A DNA stretch of 64,000 bases from Tridacna crocea (GCA_943736015.1 OX031069.1:38722728-38786727); one strand, 5' to 3'; shown: positions 31,983 to 42,339, counted from the first letter of the stretch. Program-made: numbers and translations. The notes: a model not told the origin generated them from the sequence alone.

Positions 31983-32344
31983 ACCATAACATTTAAAAGT
32001 ATGGAAAGGAATGTGAATATCAGAATCTGTTATTGTACGGTTAGTCCTATAGTTTTAGTCGTTTTTTTTTTTTCGGTTTTAGAAAAATTGGGTTCTAGAC
32101 TAGGTTAAATGTTGCCAAGTCCTTTTGTACGTGTTTTATCTCCTACCTTGGTTTAAGATTCACTCATAAATATCACTTAAGATTTTGTCATGTTGTAAAG
32201 TGTTGAATATTAAGTCAGCCTCTTCACATGTAAGAGGCTGATTTACTTATCTTTGAGCGTCATATCTGTTCTTATTCAGTGCGTTATCTTCACTATGCAC
32301 TTTTCAACTTTGATCGGAGCCAACTAACTTATATGCAGAAGCTT

Positions 32345-32480
32345 TGAATGTTCATGAAAAACAGAAAGTTACATATAAATGGAAATCGTCGTTTCGGATC
32401 AGCCTGCGCGGACTAGTCAGGCTGATCCAAAACGACACATCACACAAATGTCCGAATACCGCTTTTCACATATTGCAGGT
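32345..32480. mobile_element. Pal-D right half
   Basis: GTTTCGGATCAGCCTGCGCGG hairpin (one base fewer), AAATGTCCGAATACCGC and TTTTCACATATTGCAGG. The first hairpin and left end are missing. Confidence 0.7.
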
Positions 32481-32827
32481 CATGTGATCAATTTGTCTTT
32501 GAAAGAGTACAAAACATCGTAAGAAAGGAGATACCGCAATGCACGTAAACTGTATTTTCCCCTTTTTGTACCATGTTTGAAAAATTACTTCCTTTGTCGA
32601 TTGAATACGGAACTGTTTAAGTCAAGGCTTTTGAATCACTAATCATCTGTGACGATGGATAGATTAAGCGAAGGATGTAAAACGGGCGGAAAGATCATGA
32701 AAAAATATTCTTTGGGGGAAAAAAGAATATAAATCTAATAACGGCAGGCGAGAAGCCCTGTAAAGATATACACAGACGGGTCTCAATTAAAATACTGTCA
32801 AACTTTGTTACTTTGGCACACTTTTTT

Positions 32828-32885
32828 CGACCTACTTCTTGCTACTGATATACTGGAATGAATAAAAGGTAATCATGATAAAGTA
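32828..32885. repeat. Rep-L fragment
   Basis: GACCTACTTCTTGCTACTGA and CTGGAATGAATAAAAGG recur at 60254-60345 and 62855-62945. Confidence 0.5.
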
Positions 32886-32933
32886 CATTAATCTTCGGTT
32901 AGGTCGCATTTTTTAAACTACACACTTATCTGA

Positions 32934-33320
32934 TTGCGGCATTCTGGGTACAAAACCGGACTACTTTTCAAAACGACAACCGTTACTTCAAATTTTAAAA
33001 AGTTGTCTGTGCATCTCATAGTCTTCGAAGATTCGACCTGTCTGCTATGACGTACCACGACCACGTATACTAGGGAAAAGTAGGGCTATTGCCCAAGCCT
33101 GTAGGGACTGCTTTAATAAACGGCCGGTGCATAGGTTACATGCTAGCTGGTCATAACTGAATGAATCGCACCAGGTAGCGTTTTATTGAGAAAACGTTTA
33201 TTTCAGTTTGAAATTCAAAGTCAATTGATTTGTAGAAAAAGTAGTCCGATTCTGTGACCACAATGCCCAAACTTGATAGATGTGTATTTGTAGAATGCCA
33301 TCTAGCGGGAGATCATGATT
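32934..33320 (+). repeat. Rep-H preceded by its own end inverted
   Basis: 32940-32990 carries CATTCTGGGTACAAAACCGG and CTACTTTTCAAAACG, the reverse of the 3' part of Rep-H. The forward repeat then runs from about 33003 to GCCATCTAGCGGGAGATCATG (one base fewer). The two ends of this copy are therefore inverted. Confidence 0.75.
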
Positions 33321-33506
33321 TCAAAATAATGAGTACTAAATACAACGCTCCCTGTTGCCATCCACTCCGCTATAATCAACGACCATGTATCCTATGTACC
33401 AGTCACTTATAAAACCAGCCCCTATATGCTTGAATAATAGCTTCGATGTAAGCACAGACACTTCTTGTTGATAAAGTTTGTGGGGGAAAAAATCTGCTCG
33501 AATCCT

Positions 33507-33704
33507 GGGTCCGTATTCACCAACCATTCTTCAGAACCTTCTAAGTCTATTTCTTCAAAATTTCATCATTGTGAAAGTAACAGATCTTCTGATTGGCTAA
33601 ACCATTTGGTTTAGCCAATCAGAAGTTCTGTTACTTTCACAGTCAGAAAATCTTGAAGAATAAGACTAAGAACGTTCTTGAGAATCGTTGGTGAATACGG
33701 ACCC
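33507..33704. mobile_element. Pal-F foldback element, intact
   Basis: GGTCCGTATTCACCAACC to GGTGAATACGGACC. The central GATTGGCTAAACCATTTGG and its mirror pair perfectly. CTG flanks both sides (33505-33507 and 33704-33706), compatible with a 3-bp target duplication. Confidence 0.9.
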
Positions 33705-33954
33705 TGGTTTCCCTAAAGTCTTCATCTAGACTTAGATGTGCAGTAAGTGACAGTATTAGTTAAATCTAACTTTTCTGCTTGAAATAATTATTTTCTTTAA
33801 GAAATTTGGAGGGAAAATGGTCTAGATTTTCTCAGTGATGTATTGTCTATAGTCATTTTCTCCATTACTGCATTACTATACTTCTCCTGTACTACTTTAA
33901 TGGCGGCGAGTTTTATTTTAAAACATACTGCGTATTTATATTCATCCTGTACAG

Positions 33955-34016
33955 GATAGTGTGAATCATAGCAGACATGTCGAATTTGTGAAGAATATGA
34001 CATGCGCAGACAACTA
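33955..34016 (-). repeat. Rep-H 5' fragment
   Basis: ATAGCAGACATGTCGAATTTG and ATATGACATGCGCAGACAAC (first bases trimmed) are the reverse of the Rep-H start. Confidence 0.65.
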
Positions 34017-34129
34017 GACAACTAGACAAAAATGATTGTAAAGAGTTGAGATAGAAATTAATCCTAGAAATTGCATTCATTTGCGTATCAGAACATTTTA
34101 ACATAATTATCACCCCTTTCGATCCACTA

Positions 34130-34375
34130 CTTCACGAAAAACTTTGGCAGTAGACTCTGATTGATCGATTTGCGTTTATCCATCGTTGACACCAGTCACC
34201 CATATGGGCGACGCCCATAAAAGGCTGTTTTAGTTGTGCTATGGCGTATAAAGCAAGATACAAGACGAAACCCTTCTCAGGTATACATACGCCCGATATT
34301 ACAACGTGCTCAGTGTATGATATCGTTATTTTGGGGCTTATATGAGGTTAACGTCTTATCTAAAAGACTTGCAGC
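34130..34375 (-). mobile_element. SINE-alpha, head missing
   Basis: TGGGCGACGCCC, AACGTGCTCAGTGTATGAT and TTAACGTCTTATCTAAAAGAC follow the order of the copies at 36896 and 56500. The tRNA-like head is absent; a T run begins where it should be. Confidence 0.65.
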
Positions 34376-34377
34376 AT

Positions 34378-34448
34378 TTTTTTTTTACTTTTTTTCATTT
34401 ATCTTTTTTTACTTTTTATTTATTTATTTGTTTTTTGGGGGGGGGGGG
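34378..34448 (+). repeat. Poly-T followed by poly-G tract
   Basis: T-rich 34378-34436 changes abruptly to about 12 G. A similar T-to-G switch is seen inside Rep-H at 45578-45611. Confidence 0.85.
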
Positions 34449-34711
34449 AGAAGAGGGGGGGATGACAAGTTGTTGAAATCTTACCCACGCAATGACCCGA
34501 ATGTAAAATTGTTTGCCCACGGACAGGAAGTAGAATTGGAACATCGAAGTAAATTAGACTATAATTCCGGAAGTGAGTTACATTTAGCAGTGTCCCGGCT
34601 TCATACTATCTCCTTCATCTCTCGGAACTAGAGCCTTATGCATATTCATACTGTTATCATTCTGTATATCGACCTCTGAGTTTTATGGTTCCCGGGCTTC
34701 TCGTCTTCTCT

Positions 34712-34940
34712 TTAACCCTTTACCAAACATTCCCTGTTTATGCGACCCTGAGAAAGATGGCTTTAGAAAATATTGTTGGAAAAGGAGAAAATGCTGGTAA
34801 CCAGCATTTTCTCCTTTTTCCACAACGTTTTCTACCCTGTTGGAAACAAATTTAATTTTTTTGAGTTGCGTAATTTTTGTCGTCTGCAAGTGCTTTCAAC
34901 TTGGACCAGTCTAAAATTTTGTCGTTTGGTAAAGAGTTAA
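34712..34940 (-). mobile_element. Pal-A MITE, first of a three-element chain
   Basis: TTAACCCTTTACCAAAC to GGTAAAGAGTTAA, 229 bp with a nearly perfect hairpin. Its right TTAA (34937-34940) begins the next copy. Confidence 0.95.
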
Positions 34941-35147
34941 ATCTTTACCAGACTGTTCAATTTTTGACTAAGTGTTTTTTTGATGACGATACGAATGTCG
35001 CTCATTAGTGGAATTTGGCTTTGCTTGGGCAGAAGACATTATTGGTCAGGGAGATAATTCCATCTTCCACCATTTTCTCCTTTTCCAACATTTTTTTCCG
35101 AAGGCCTTCGACCGAAGGATAGTAAAAGTACAGCATCGTTTGTTTAA
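34937..35147 (+). mobile_element. Pal-A MITE, middle of the chain, old
   Basis: TTAAATCTTTACCAGAC to GTTTGTTTAA. The left arm is eroded (GGGAGATAATTCC) while CACCATTTTCTCCTTTTCC of the right arm remains. Confidence 0.75.
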
Positions 35148-35349
35148 CTTTTTTTCACAAGACAAAATTATAGACTGGTCAAAATTGACAAGTTGAATAC
35201 TACTCAAATTATCCTTTATTGGGATAGAAAACATTGGAGGAAAAGGAGAAGATACTGGTTACCAGCATTTTCTCCTTTTATTACGATGATTTTCAAATTG
35301 TTTCTTTCAGAGGGTCAGTCATAGTCGAGATTGTGTGGTAAAGGGCTAA
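35144..35349 (+). mobile_element. Pal-A MITE, last of the chain
   Basis: TTAACTTTTTTTCACAAG to GTGGTAAAGGGCTAA. The hairpin arms have several changes and the GACGAC flank is shortened. Confidence 0.85.
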
Positions 35350-35498
35350 GAGTTATGTACAGTTCAAACTGACATTTACTCTTCCTTATATCGAAATGAA
35401 TATTCGACTCTTCCAATCATTGGTGTGTTTTAGTGCATTTCTTATAGCCAAGGAATTCTTTTGTTTCTACAGCAACTTTGCTCAATGCGATATCCCAA

Positions 35499-35685
35499 GG
35501 TCTGTATTCAGCAACCATTCCTCATCTTTTTTTGGAAGATTTTCTATATTTGAATGTAACACATCATCTGATTGGCTAAACCGAATGGTTTAGCCAATCA
35601 GATGATATGTGACTTTCAAATATTGAAAATCATGGAGAATAGTCAGACAAAGAATGTTGTTAAGACTGGTTGGTGAATACGGACC
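35499..35685. mobile_element. Pal-F foldback element
   Basis: GGTCTGTATTCAGCAACC to GGTTGGTGAATACGGACC. The central CATCTGATTGGCTAAACC and its mirror pair with a few changes. Confidence 0.85.
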
Positions 35686-35814
35686 TTGCTGATGTAATTG
35701 TCTATAAGGTCTAAAGCAGGGTTCCGTTCTTCAAGTCTACCATAAGTTCCAGCTCGGTCATTTTCTAAGCTATACATCATAGTATTATCATGGCCTCGCT
35801 TTGAAAGAATATTG

Positions 35815-35935
35815 AGCAAAGTAATGGTGAAGGAAACTCCAGAAAATCATGTGCAGGTGCACTTGGCTGCGGCAATATATGTAATATATAATGTTGAAAA
35901 CGTTGTTAAACAACATACATACAAAAAATCCGAAT
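35815..35935 (+). mobile_element. SINE-gamma 3' part
   Basis: AGGTGCACTTGGCTGCGGC and AATGTTGAAAACGTTG, TTAAACAACATAC match the tail of 61657-61893. The 5' part is not recognisable. Confidence 0.6.
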
Positions 35936-36003
35936 TTTCATAATCCTATCGTCATCTTTCGAATATGAATCATCGTCCATTGTCGTGCAAAAGTTATCTG
36001 TTC

Positions 36004-36058
36004 GGACAGACGGACGGATGGACGGACAGACAGGCAGACAGACAGACAGACAGACAGG
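36004..36058 (+). repeat. (GGAC/CAGA)n microsatellite
   Basis: CGGACAGACGGACGGATGG then a run of CAGA units. Confidence 0.95.
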
Positions 36059-36460
36059 GATGCAGAGAAAAACAGTGACAGAGATTCAGAGAAAAGATTC
36101 AGAGTAAGAATAAATGTGGTCTGTGTGTTTTTTGTTGTTTGTTTATTTGTTATTTACTACATTTCCGAAAGTCTTACTCCACAGGGGTCGAGGAAAAACT
36201 TAATCGTTCAGTAGGAGTTTTAACCATTAGTGTTTCGTGTTATCTTAGAAATTCAAAAAAAAAAAAAGCCGTCTACAATTTACAGACTTGAAGATACAAA
36301 AAAGAACAATACAAGATGCCAAAACCCGATATTCAAAAAACATTCTTCTTCAAATATCATGCCAGCATGAACCTCCTAAAACTTCCCTCCGACAATTATT
36401 GTAATGCATCATGAGCCAAACGAGAAGAAAGCCCCGTAAATCTTCAAGAGTTTTAGACAT

Positions 36461-36692
36461 GCATTATGAAAAAGGGTTTTAATGAATCTGCAAAAAGTTT
36501 CGACCCATGTCAGCCTGCGCAGTCTGCGCAGGCTGACATGGGTCGAAACTTTTTGCTACTATTGAATGTTTTGTAATCCAAAGGACAAAGTTAACTCGTG
36601 ATCCATTCTATTGTGGGAATAAATAGATTTTAGCATGATTATGTGATGATTTACTGAGTACAATGCGCATTAAGCACCTTTTTTTCAGAGTA
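36461..36692. mobile_element. Pal-E element with perfect 67-bp hairpin
   Basis: At 36490-36556, 32-bp arms (GCAAAAAGTTTCGACCCATG...) pair without mismatch around GTC. The outer ends ATGAAAAAGGGTTTTAATG and GCGCATTAAGCACCTTTTTT are inverted and match the Pal-E frame. Confidence 0.85.
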
Positions 36693-36895
36693 TATACGAT
36701 TCAGTTTTATGTACAACTACTTTTACTCGAATGGACCACGTCGAGCACGACAGCGCAGTCAGTATCTAACAGGACTTGAAACCCGGGATAGCTGGTTAAA
36801 ATTTCTAGCTCGACCAGTTTTATCCGAGAACTGCTGATTGTCAATGCGACAAGATTCATGCATTATGGTGTCGACGATAATTATGTGTTTCACTG

Positions 36896-37183
36896 AATTT
36901 GCTTTTATTTATCTTCGCCACACCGTTTTCCCATATTGGCGACGCCCTCTCTGGCTGTAAGTATTGTTACGAAGGAAAGTATACAGATACAAGATGGAAG
37001 CCATCCTAAGTTTCGCCTGGTTCTTTAATGTGCTCGGTGTATAGCACCGTCACACGGAACCTCGATTTAACGTCTCATCCGAAAGTCTATTAGTAATTTT
37101 AGATGGCCAGCCCTAGGGATCTAACCCACACCCTCATGATCACGAGTCCTACGCTCTACCAACTGAGCTATACGTACAGGCTG
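36896..37183 (-). mobile_element. SINE-alpha, tRNA-derived, near complete
   Basis: In reverse: head GTATAGCTCAGTTGGTAGAG (A box), GGGTTAGATCCCTAGGGC (diverged B box), then TCGGATGAGACGTTAAATCG, GACGGTGCTATACACCGAGC and GGCGTCGCCAATATGGG, ending in GATAAATAAAAGC. The order resembles widely distributed animal SINEs with a conserved central domain. Assignment to a named superfamily would need alignment. Confidence 0.85.
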
Positions 37184-37197
37184 TGTGGATTTTGTTT

Positions 37198-37553
37198 GGG
37201 CATGTCATATTTTTCGAAGATTCGACTTGTCTGCTACGACGCATCACTTCCCCAAATAATGGGGGGGGAGGGGGTTGTAGTTATACGTGCTATATATCTT
37301 GGCAATAGAGAAAATGGCCTTTATCATAACGTTTGAGGAAAAATTAGGACTGTTTTAGCTCCAGATTTCTTTAAACTTCTGATCATAGCTAACTGAATCG
37401 CGCTAGGTAGCGTATTATTGAGTAAACGTTTATTCCAGTTTGAAATTCAAAGAAACGGTTGTCGCGTTGAAATGTAGTCCGGTTCTGTACCCAGGATGCC
37501 CAAGTTAGATAGATGTGTATTTGTAGAATGCCATCTTATAGCGGGAGGTAATG
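37198..37553 (+). repeat. Rep-H, near full length
   Basis: Starts GGGCATGTCAT beside the SINE head and ends GCCATCTTATAGCGGGAGG, with TATA inserted in the end motif. G runs occupy 37261-37274. Confidence 0.85.
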
Positions 37554-37714
37554 ACCTTTTGCATGACTGAAATACATGGCAGCGACTCCGTCGGCAATTC
37601 GACATGAAAAAAGAATTTGATTGCATTCTGAATAAATCTGCCAATTAATATTTTATCCTGAGGAAAGAGAATGGCAGACTGATCGATTGTCTTGAAATTT
37701 AAAAAAAAGCAATA

Positions 37715-37815
37715 TTAATTGCAAAAAGTATTGACCCATTGTCAGCCTGCGCAGTTCGCGCAGGCTGACAAGGGTCGATACTTTTTGCACATACACCAAG
37801 CCCCCTTTTTTGAGC
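37715..37815. mobile_element. Pal-E hairpin, near perfect
   Basis: GCAAAAAGTATTGACCCATTG pairs with CAAGGGTCGATACTTTTTGC (last bases trimmed) around CGCAGTTCGCG; the outer CAAGCCCCCTTTTTT is frame sequence. Confidence 0.8.
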
Positions 37816-38439
37816 GCCACTCTATTATATTTTCGTTTGCTAATTGGTTTTAGAGCAATACAAACGTCTGAGGCTGTGGAATTTACGGTCAAACATAAAA
37901 CACGGTAAAACCATTATAAGCTAGACCTAGTCCAAATGTATAATGCTTGTCTGGAGCGTGAAAGATTCGGCAAATTCCGACATGCTCTGTTAAGTACTCC
38001 CGACATATACCGAACATGATCGGCAATCCTTGCGGCATTGTTCGGACTGCGTCGAGTGAAATCGGCGGGAAAAGTAAAAGTACGGAATAAATGCCGAGTC
38101 AATCATACCTTAGGAACTGGTTATTAAAATCTTGGAATATTTACAAGTTCACGTCAGGTCGTGAGTAGCCTACTTCCCTGGTCAGATTATAGAAAGTTGA
38201 TTCTTTAGCTTGTAAGAAGATCTAAATATATCTCGTTCAATGTTAGTTTGCGGGAAAAACAGATGTTATTATTGCTAACAGGTGGTAAGATACAGTTCGT
38301 TTCATATTTTTCTGTTTCCTCTTAATATAAAATTTTGTACAGGTCCTTCAGATTATTCAATAGTCTTTTTTATATCGGTTTGTTACATGGAAAAGCCGCC
38401 ATTTGCCCGGTAAAAAAATCATGGAGCCAAGTACAGATA
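37816..38439. other. No recognisable family; TCGGCA-rich segment
   Basis: At 37965-38060, GGCAAATTCCGACATGC, CCGACATATACCGAACATG and GATCGGCAATCC share TCGGNA-type motifs in both orientations. It may be part of an unrecognised foldback repeat. A 62-codon minus frame overlaps it and is not convincing. Confidence 0.3.
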
Positions 38440-38530
38440 TAAGAAACTTAAAAAAAAACATGGGTAGGTGTACTGGTCGCCGCCATGGACCTGAAATAAT
38501 GTTGAAAACAAAATTAAACACCATACAAAC
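38440..38530 (+). mobile_element. SINE-gamma 3' part
   Basis: GGTAGGTGTACTGGTCGCCG, AATAATGTTGAAAAC, ATTAAACACCATAC. Confidence 0.65.
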
Positions 38531-38554
38531 CACTGATCGGTTCTATTAAACCTT

Positions 38555-38808
38555 TGCGGACAGTGTAGATCAAGATCAGGCCCCGTATTCACCAACCATT
38601 CTGAAGAATGTTCTTTGTCTTATTCTGCAGAATTTTCTACATTTGTAAGTAACACAACTTCTGATTGGCTAAACCATTCGGTTTAGCCAATCAGAGGTTG
38701 TGTTACTTACAAATTTAGAAAACCTTGGAGAATAAGACAGAGAATATTCTCAAGAATGGTTGGTGAATACGGGCCCAGATTGCACAGATGTTGTATCCAC
38801 ACTGTCCG
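38555..38808. mobile_element. Pal-C hairpin split by Pal-F
   Basis: GCGGACAGTGTAGATCAAG with ATCAG stops at 38579 and resumes at 38776 with CAGATTGCACAGATG and ATCCACACTGTCCG. Rejoining at CAG gives a normal Pal-C order. Confidence 0.85.
38580..38775. mobile_element. Pal-F foldback element in Pal-C
   Basis: GCCCCGTATTCACCAACC to GGTTGGTGAATACGGGCC, 196 bp. The hairpin around TTCTGATTGGCTAAACC is nearly perfect. CAG occurs at 38577-38579 and 38776-38778. Confidence 0.92.
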
Positions 38809-38948
38809 ATAAAGAGATATTATTTCCCAAAACGTATCATTGAACTAGCAATATTTGAGTTTTTTGGTATCTAGTTATTTGGATATAGAGGTTAAATCTT
38901 TGATAGGACAACGAAGCTTGTGGGAAGATATAGAGGATATTTGTTGTT

Positions 38949-39095
38949 TTTTTTTTTTCGGTGAAAGATCGAAATTTATTTCATCGAGTGAATACCATCG
39001 GTAATATTTTCACAAGTGGCGCAGCCACTCGTGAAAATATTACCGATGGTGTTCACGAGATGAAATGAATTTCGATCTTTCACCGAAAAAAAAAA
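38949..39095. repeat. 147-bp palindrome with ~70-bp arms
   Basis: CGGTGAAAGATCGAAATT, ATACCATCGGTAATATTTTC and CACAAGTGGC face their reverse complements around a GCGCAGCC-type centre near 39022. Only a few arm mismatches were seen. The family is not recognised. A run of T precedes and a run of A follows. Confidence 0.9.
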
Positions 39096-39433
39096 TATTC
39101 TATTTTTTTCATGCTTTTAACCATTTCTGGGGGGGATTGATCAAAATCAAGTACAGTAACTGTTCTTTTCCGTTATTCCGCGTGGTGCACCCCTCCCGCA
39201 TAGCAACGCATCACAATATTACGTCAAGCGCTAGAAATGTTAGGTATATGACGTCATATTTCCCATCTGGTTGTAATGCTCGCGCCATTTAACTAGGCAA
39301 CAAGAACGTGAAAATCGGTATTTTCACTGGTGGTACCAGTGTAAGATCGAAAAACATTTTCACTGCTTTCTCGATATCCTACCGGAAAACATAAAATAAG
39401 TGAACTTAATCTTGATGCTTTTCTTTTTATTCT

Positions 39434-39510
39434 AACCCTTCATTAGACAGAAAAAAGTTTCGACTTGTATTGAAAGTCGTTTCAGACGACAATTTAGATT
39501 CAGTTCAATT
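39434..39510 (+). mobile_element. Pal-A left-flank fragment
   Basis: TAACCCTTCATTAGACAG and GAAAGTCGTTTCAGACGAC; no hairpin follows. Confidence 0.45.
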
Positions 39511-39572
39511 GACATGACTTTATATAAATGTTTACGTCTATGTACATGGGTCGAAGGCCTAAATACTCTGTT

Positions 39573-39625
39573 AAACTATTGTATTGTTTTTTATTGTATT
39601 GTATTGTATTGTATTGTATTGTACT
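39573..39625 (+). repeat. (TATTG)n pentanucleotide repeat
   Basis: About nine units with one interruption. Confidence 0.9.
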
Positions 39626-39639
39626 CATCTTCGGAAGGA

Positions 39640-39764
39640 GGGGAACAAACTAAGGGTAGTTGAGAAAATGCTGATAACTAGCATTTCTCCTTTTCCAACG
39701 ATGGTTTGAAAAGCCTACCACTTCAGAAGGCTTGGAACGTGGGATGAACTGGTGAAAGTTTAAT
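39640..39764 (+). mobile_element. Degenerate Pal-A
   Basis: GAGAAAATGCTGATAACTAGC and CATTTCTCCTTTTCC (overlapping edges) with AAAGCCTACCACTTCAG; flanks eroded. Confidence 0.55.
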
Positions 39765-39810
39765 TAAGAAAAGTGATAAAGAATTGATCGGAAGCGGGGA
39801 TACACGCGGT

Positions 39811-40040
39811 TTAACTCTTTTAACACACGACAAAATTTTGGACCAGTCCAAATTGAAAGCACTTGCAGATGAAAAATCAGATGTTAATCAAAAATTGAAA
39901 TTAGATTTGGAAAGGGTAGAAAACATTGTGGGAAAAGGAGAAAATGCTGGTTACCAGCATTTTCTCCTTTTCCCACAATGTTTTTAAAAGCTGTCTTTCT
40001 CAGGGTTGTTAAAAGTCGGGATTGCGTGGTAAATAGTTAA
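39811..40040 (+). mobile_element. Pal-A MITE
   Basis: TTAACTCTTTTAACACACG to GTGGTAAATAGTTAA, 230 bp. The hairpin is intact. Confidence 0.93.
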
Positions 40041-40094
40041 TTAACCTTTTTGAACTTGTATTTAGATTGTGCTGTGCTCTCTTTGTAGAATCTT

Positions 40095-40235
40095 TGGCCT
40101 TTCACCACACTATCCCGAGTTTTAACGACCTTGTGTGAAAGACGCTTTTTGAAAACATTGTTAGAAAAATGCAAATAACCAATTTCCACATTTTTGAGCT
40201 GCGTTCAATATTTCTGCAATTGCTTTAAAAAGTCA
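40095..40235 (-). mobile_element. Degenerate Pal-A
   Basis: CTTTCACCACACTATCCCG, TTTAACGACCTTGTGTG and TTTTGAAAACATTGTTAG match the right end of Pal-A reversed. The hairpin is mostly lost. Confidence 0.5.
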
Positions 40236-40583
40236 GACATGCATTCGTGTACCGAATAATTAAATTATGCTCTAACATGACAGGGGTTGGGTGGGGGGGG
40301 GGGGGACGAGTACTGAATGCTAAAGTTGGACTTTCACCACATGATTCGAGCAAACTCACTTTGGCCTAACGTTTTACTCTACAGTGTATTTCAAGGCTTT
40401 TTTTCCCTTTTTCAATTTCTAACGGGCTTATTTTATAACATCTTGTAAGCACAAGTTCAATTGCAAAGCCGATTACAATTTTTCTATTCACGTATTTACG
40501 CCGGTTGGGGATGGGGGTGGGGGGGTGTCACCCTGTACATACATTGCAAGAGCCTTTGTTTTACAACTTCCAGGTCCAAAGAT

Positions 40584-40950
40584 TGCTTTACAACACAATC
40601 CTGAGGTATAAGTACCCTCAGAAGAAAACAGGTTTTAAAAACAGGTTTTGAAAGAGGCAAAATACTGGTAAACAACAAGTTCTCCTTTCATTCACAATGT
40701 TTTCTGTTCTATTAAAGGCAGGTTTTATCATTTGAGCCATCTCTAATTTGTCGTCTGCAAATGCTTTGAATTTGATAACTAAGAATTTTGTCCTTTTTGT
40801 ATAGAGGTCTCTCTAATTTGTCGTCTGCAAATGCTTTGAATTTGATAACTAAGAAATTCTGTCCTTTTGGTATAGAGGTCTCTCTAATTTGTCGTCTGCA
40901 AATGCTTTGAATTTGATAACTAAGAAATTCTGTCCTTTTGGTATAGAGGT
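40584..40950 (-). mobile_element. Old Pal-A whose distal flank is tandemly triplicated
   Basis: The hairpin is eroded (CAAAATACTGGTAAAC). The flank TCTAATTTGTCGTCTGC through TATAGAGGT occurs three times with starts at 40741, 40811 and 40882, a period of 70-71 bp. Copies 2 and 3 are nearly identical. Confidence 0.8.
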
Positions 40951-41010
40951 AAAAACTTCACCCTTTTCGACGGCTGAAAGTACAGTCCATTGAAACTTTT
41001 TATTATAATT

Positions 41011-41271
41011 TGCTCACAACACGTGAAAAAGGGCATTTGGATATTTGCGTAAAGTGTTGTCTCGGATCAGCTTGCGCAGTTCGCACAGGCTGATCCGCGA
41101 CAGCACTTTAAGACTTCATTCGATTTTGTGATACAATAGACTTGTGCAAAACAGAAAATTGCTTAAAAACGGAAAGTGTCGTCTCGGATTAGCCTGCGCG
41201 GACTGCGCAGGCTGATCCGAGACGACACTTTACGCAAATGTCTGATTGCCCCTTTTCGGGTGTGGCAAGCC
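41011..41271. mobile_element. Pal-D MITE, complete
   Basis: GCTCACAACACGTGAAAAAG to CCTTTTCGGGTGTGGCAAGC. Both hairpins are present (ATCAGCTTGCGCAG, ATTAGCCTGCGCGG), separated by GATACAATAGACTTGTGC. Confidence 0.9.
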
Positions 41272-41291
41272 ATTATTATCATTTCTTTTAT

Positions 41292-41519
41292 TTAACCCTT
41301 TACCAAACAATCCCTGGTTTTTACGAACCTGAGATAGAAGCCTTTTAAAAACATTGTAGGAAAAGGAGAAAATGCTGGTAACCAGCATTTTCTCCTTTTC
41401 CCACGATGTTTTCTACCCTGTTGGAAACAAATTTCAATTTTTGATTAACATGTATTTTGTCGTCTGCAAGTGCTTTTAATTTGGACCAGTCTAAAATTTT
41501 GTCGTTTGGAAAGACTTAA
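41292..41519 (-). mobile_element. Pal-A MITE
   Basis: TTAACCCTTTACCAAAC to TTTGGAAAGACTTAA, 228 bp. Confidence 0.93.
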
Positions 41520-41537
41520 AAGCATGCCGAAGTATCA

Positions 41538-41606
41538 TGGACAGTATAGATCAAAGACTAGACAGCACGTTCTGTGCAGTCTGATCTTGATCTCCATACC
41601 GTCCGC
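41538..41606. mobile_element. Pal-C hairpin
   Basis: TGGACAGTATAGATCAAAG and CTTGATCTCCATACCGTCC; the left core arm has changed to GACTAGACAGCAC. Confidence 0.75.
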
Positions 41607-42000
41607 ACATAAAAAACCTGAGTTTGCCAACATCAATGAAAGAGTTGAAAGACAGACAACGACAGACAAATTTCTCTCAGTCTGTAATCATGCGCAAGAA
41701 TTCCCTACTAATATGACCCGCTGGAATCGGAATAGGAAAATAAAAAAAAAGTAGTTCTTCATATGTAAGGAGAAGGTTTCGTGCCGTCGTCTACTTAATT
41801 AAAGAGTTGCAGTAAAAATCCCTCCGCAAACTCATTAGAAACTGTCGTTCTTTCAGACCTGTAATTTTCATTCACCTTGTCCTTCAGGATTTCAGCCCTT
41901 ATCCCCCCTAAATCAAAGAAATGAAACTCTTAAATCGATAGTAAAAACTCAAATATTATTACTGTTTGATAGGTATTTGTGAAGGAAATGTGTCTCCTTT

Positions 42001-42066
42001 TCGGACAGTGTAGATCCAAGATCAGACTGTCTGTTCCGTGCAGTCTGATCTTGATATACACTAACC
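42001..42066. mobile_element. Pal-C hairpin
   Basis: TCGGACAGTGTAGATCC to TACACTAACCGC. The right context continues CAGCGAGTTGG... GTGTTAA, the probable outer end of the element, into the TTAA of the next Pal-B. Confidence 0.75.
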
Positions 42067-42110
42067 GCAAAAAGTCAGCGAGTTGGATGCATAGCATAGC
42101 AGGCTAAGTG

Positions 42111-42339
42111 TTAACCCTTTACTCCAAAGATACTCATTTCTACGCATTGCTTGTAGGAGCTTTTGGAAAACATTGTGGCAAAAGGTGAAATTGCTCATGA
42201 CGAGCAATTTCACCTTTTGCCACAATGTTTTCTACACTATCAAAAGGTGTCATATACACATAAGAAAGGGCTTCATCCTTGCTGTTATTTAGGGTCAATT
42301 AGAGATACCATAGAAATGCCTTATGGGGTAAAGTGTTAA
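42111..42339 (+). mobile_element. Pal-B MITE, intact
   Basis: TTAACCCTTTACTCCAAAG to GGGTAAAGTGTTAA, 229 bp. The hairpin centre GCTCATGACGAGC has one mismatch. Confidence 0.95.

Noticed and set aside
40293-40305. Poly-G runs (also 34437-34448 and 45598-45611) as G-quadruplex signals
   Set aside because: Single homopolymer runs, two of them paired with T runs, are better explained as simple-sequence slippage.
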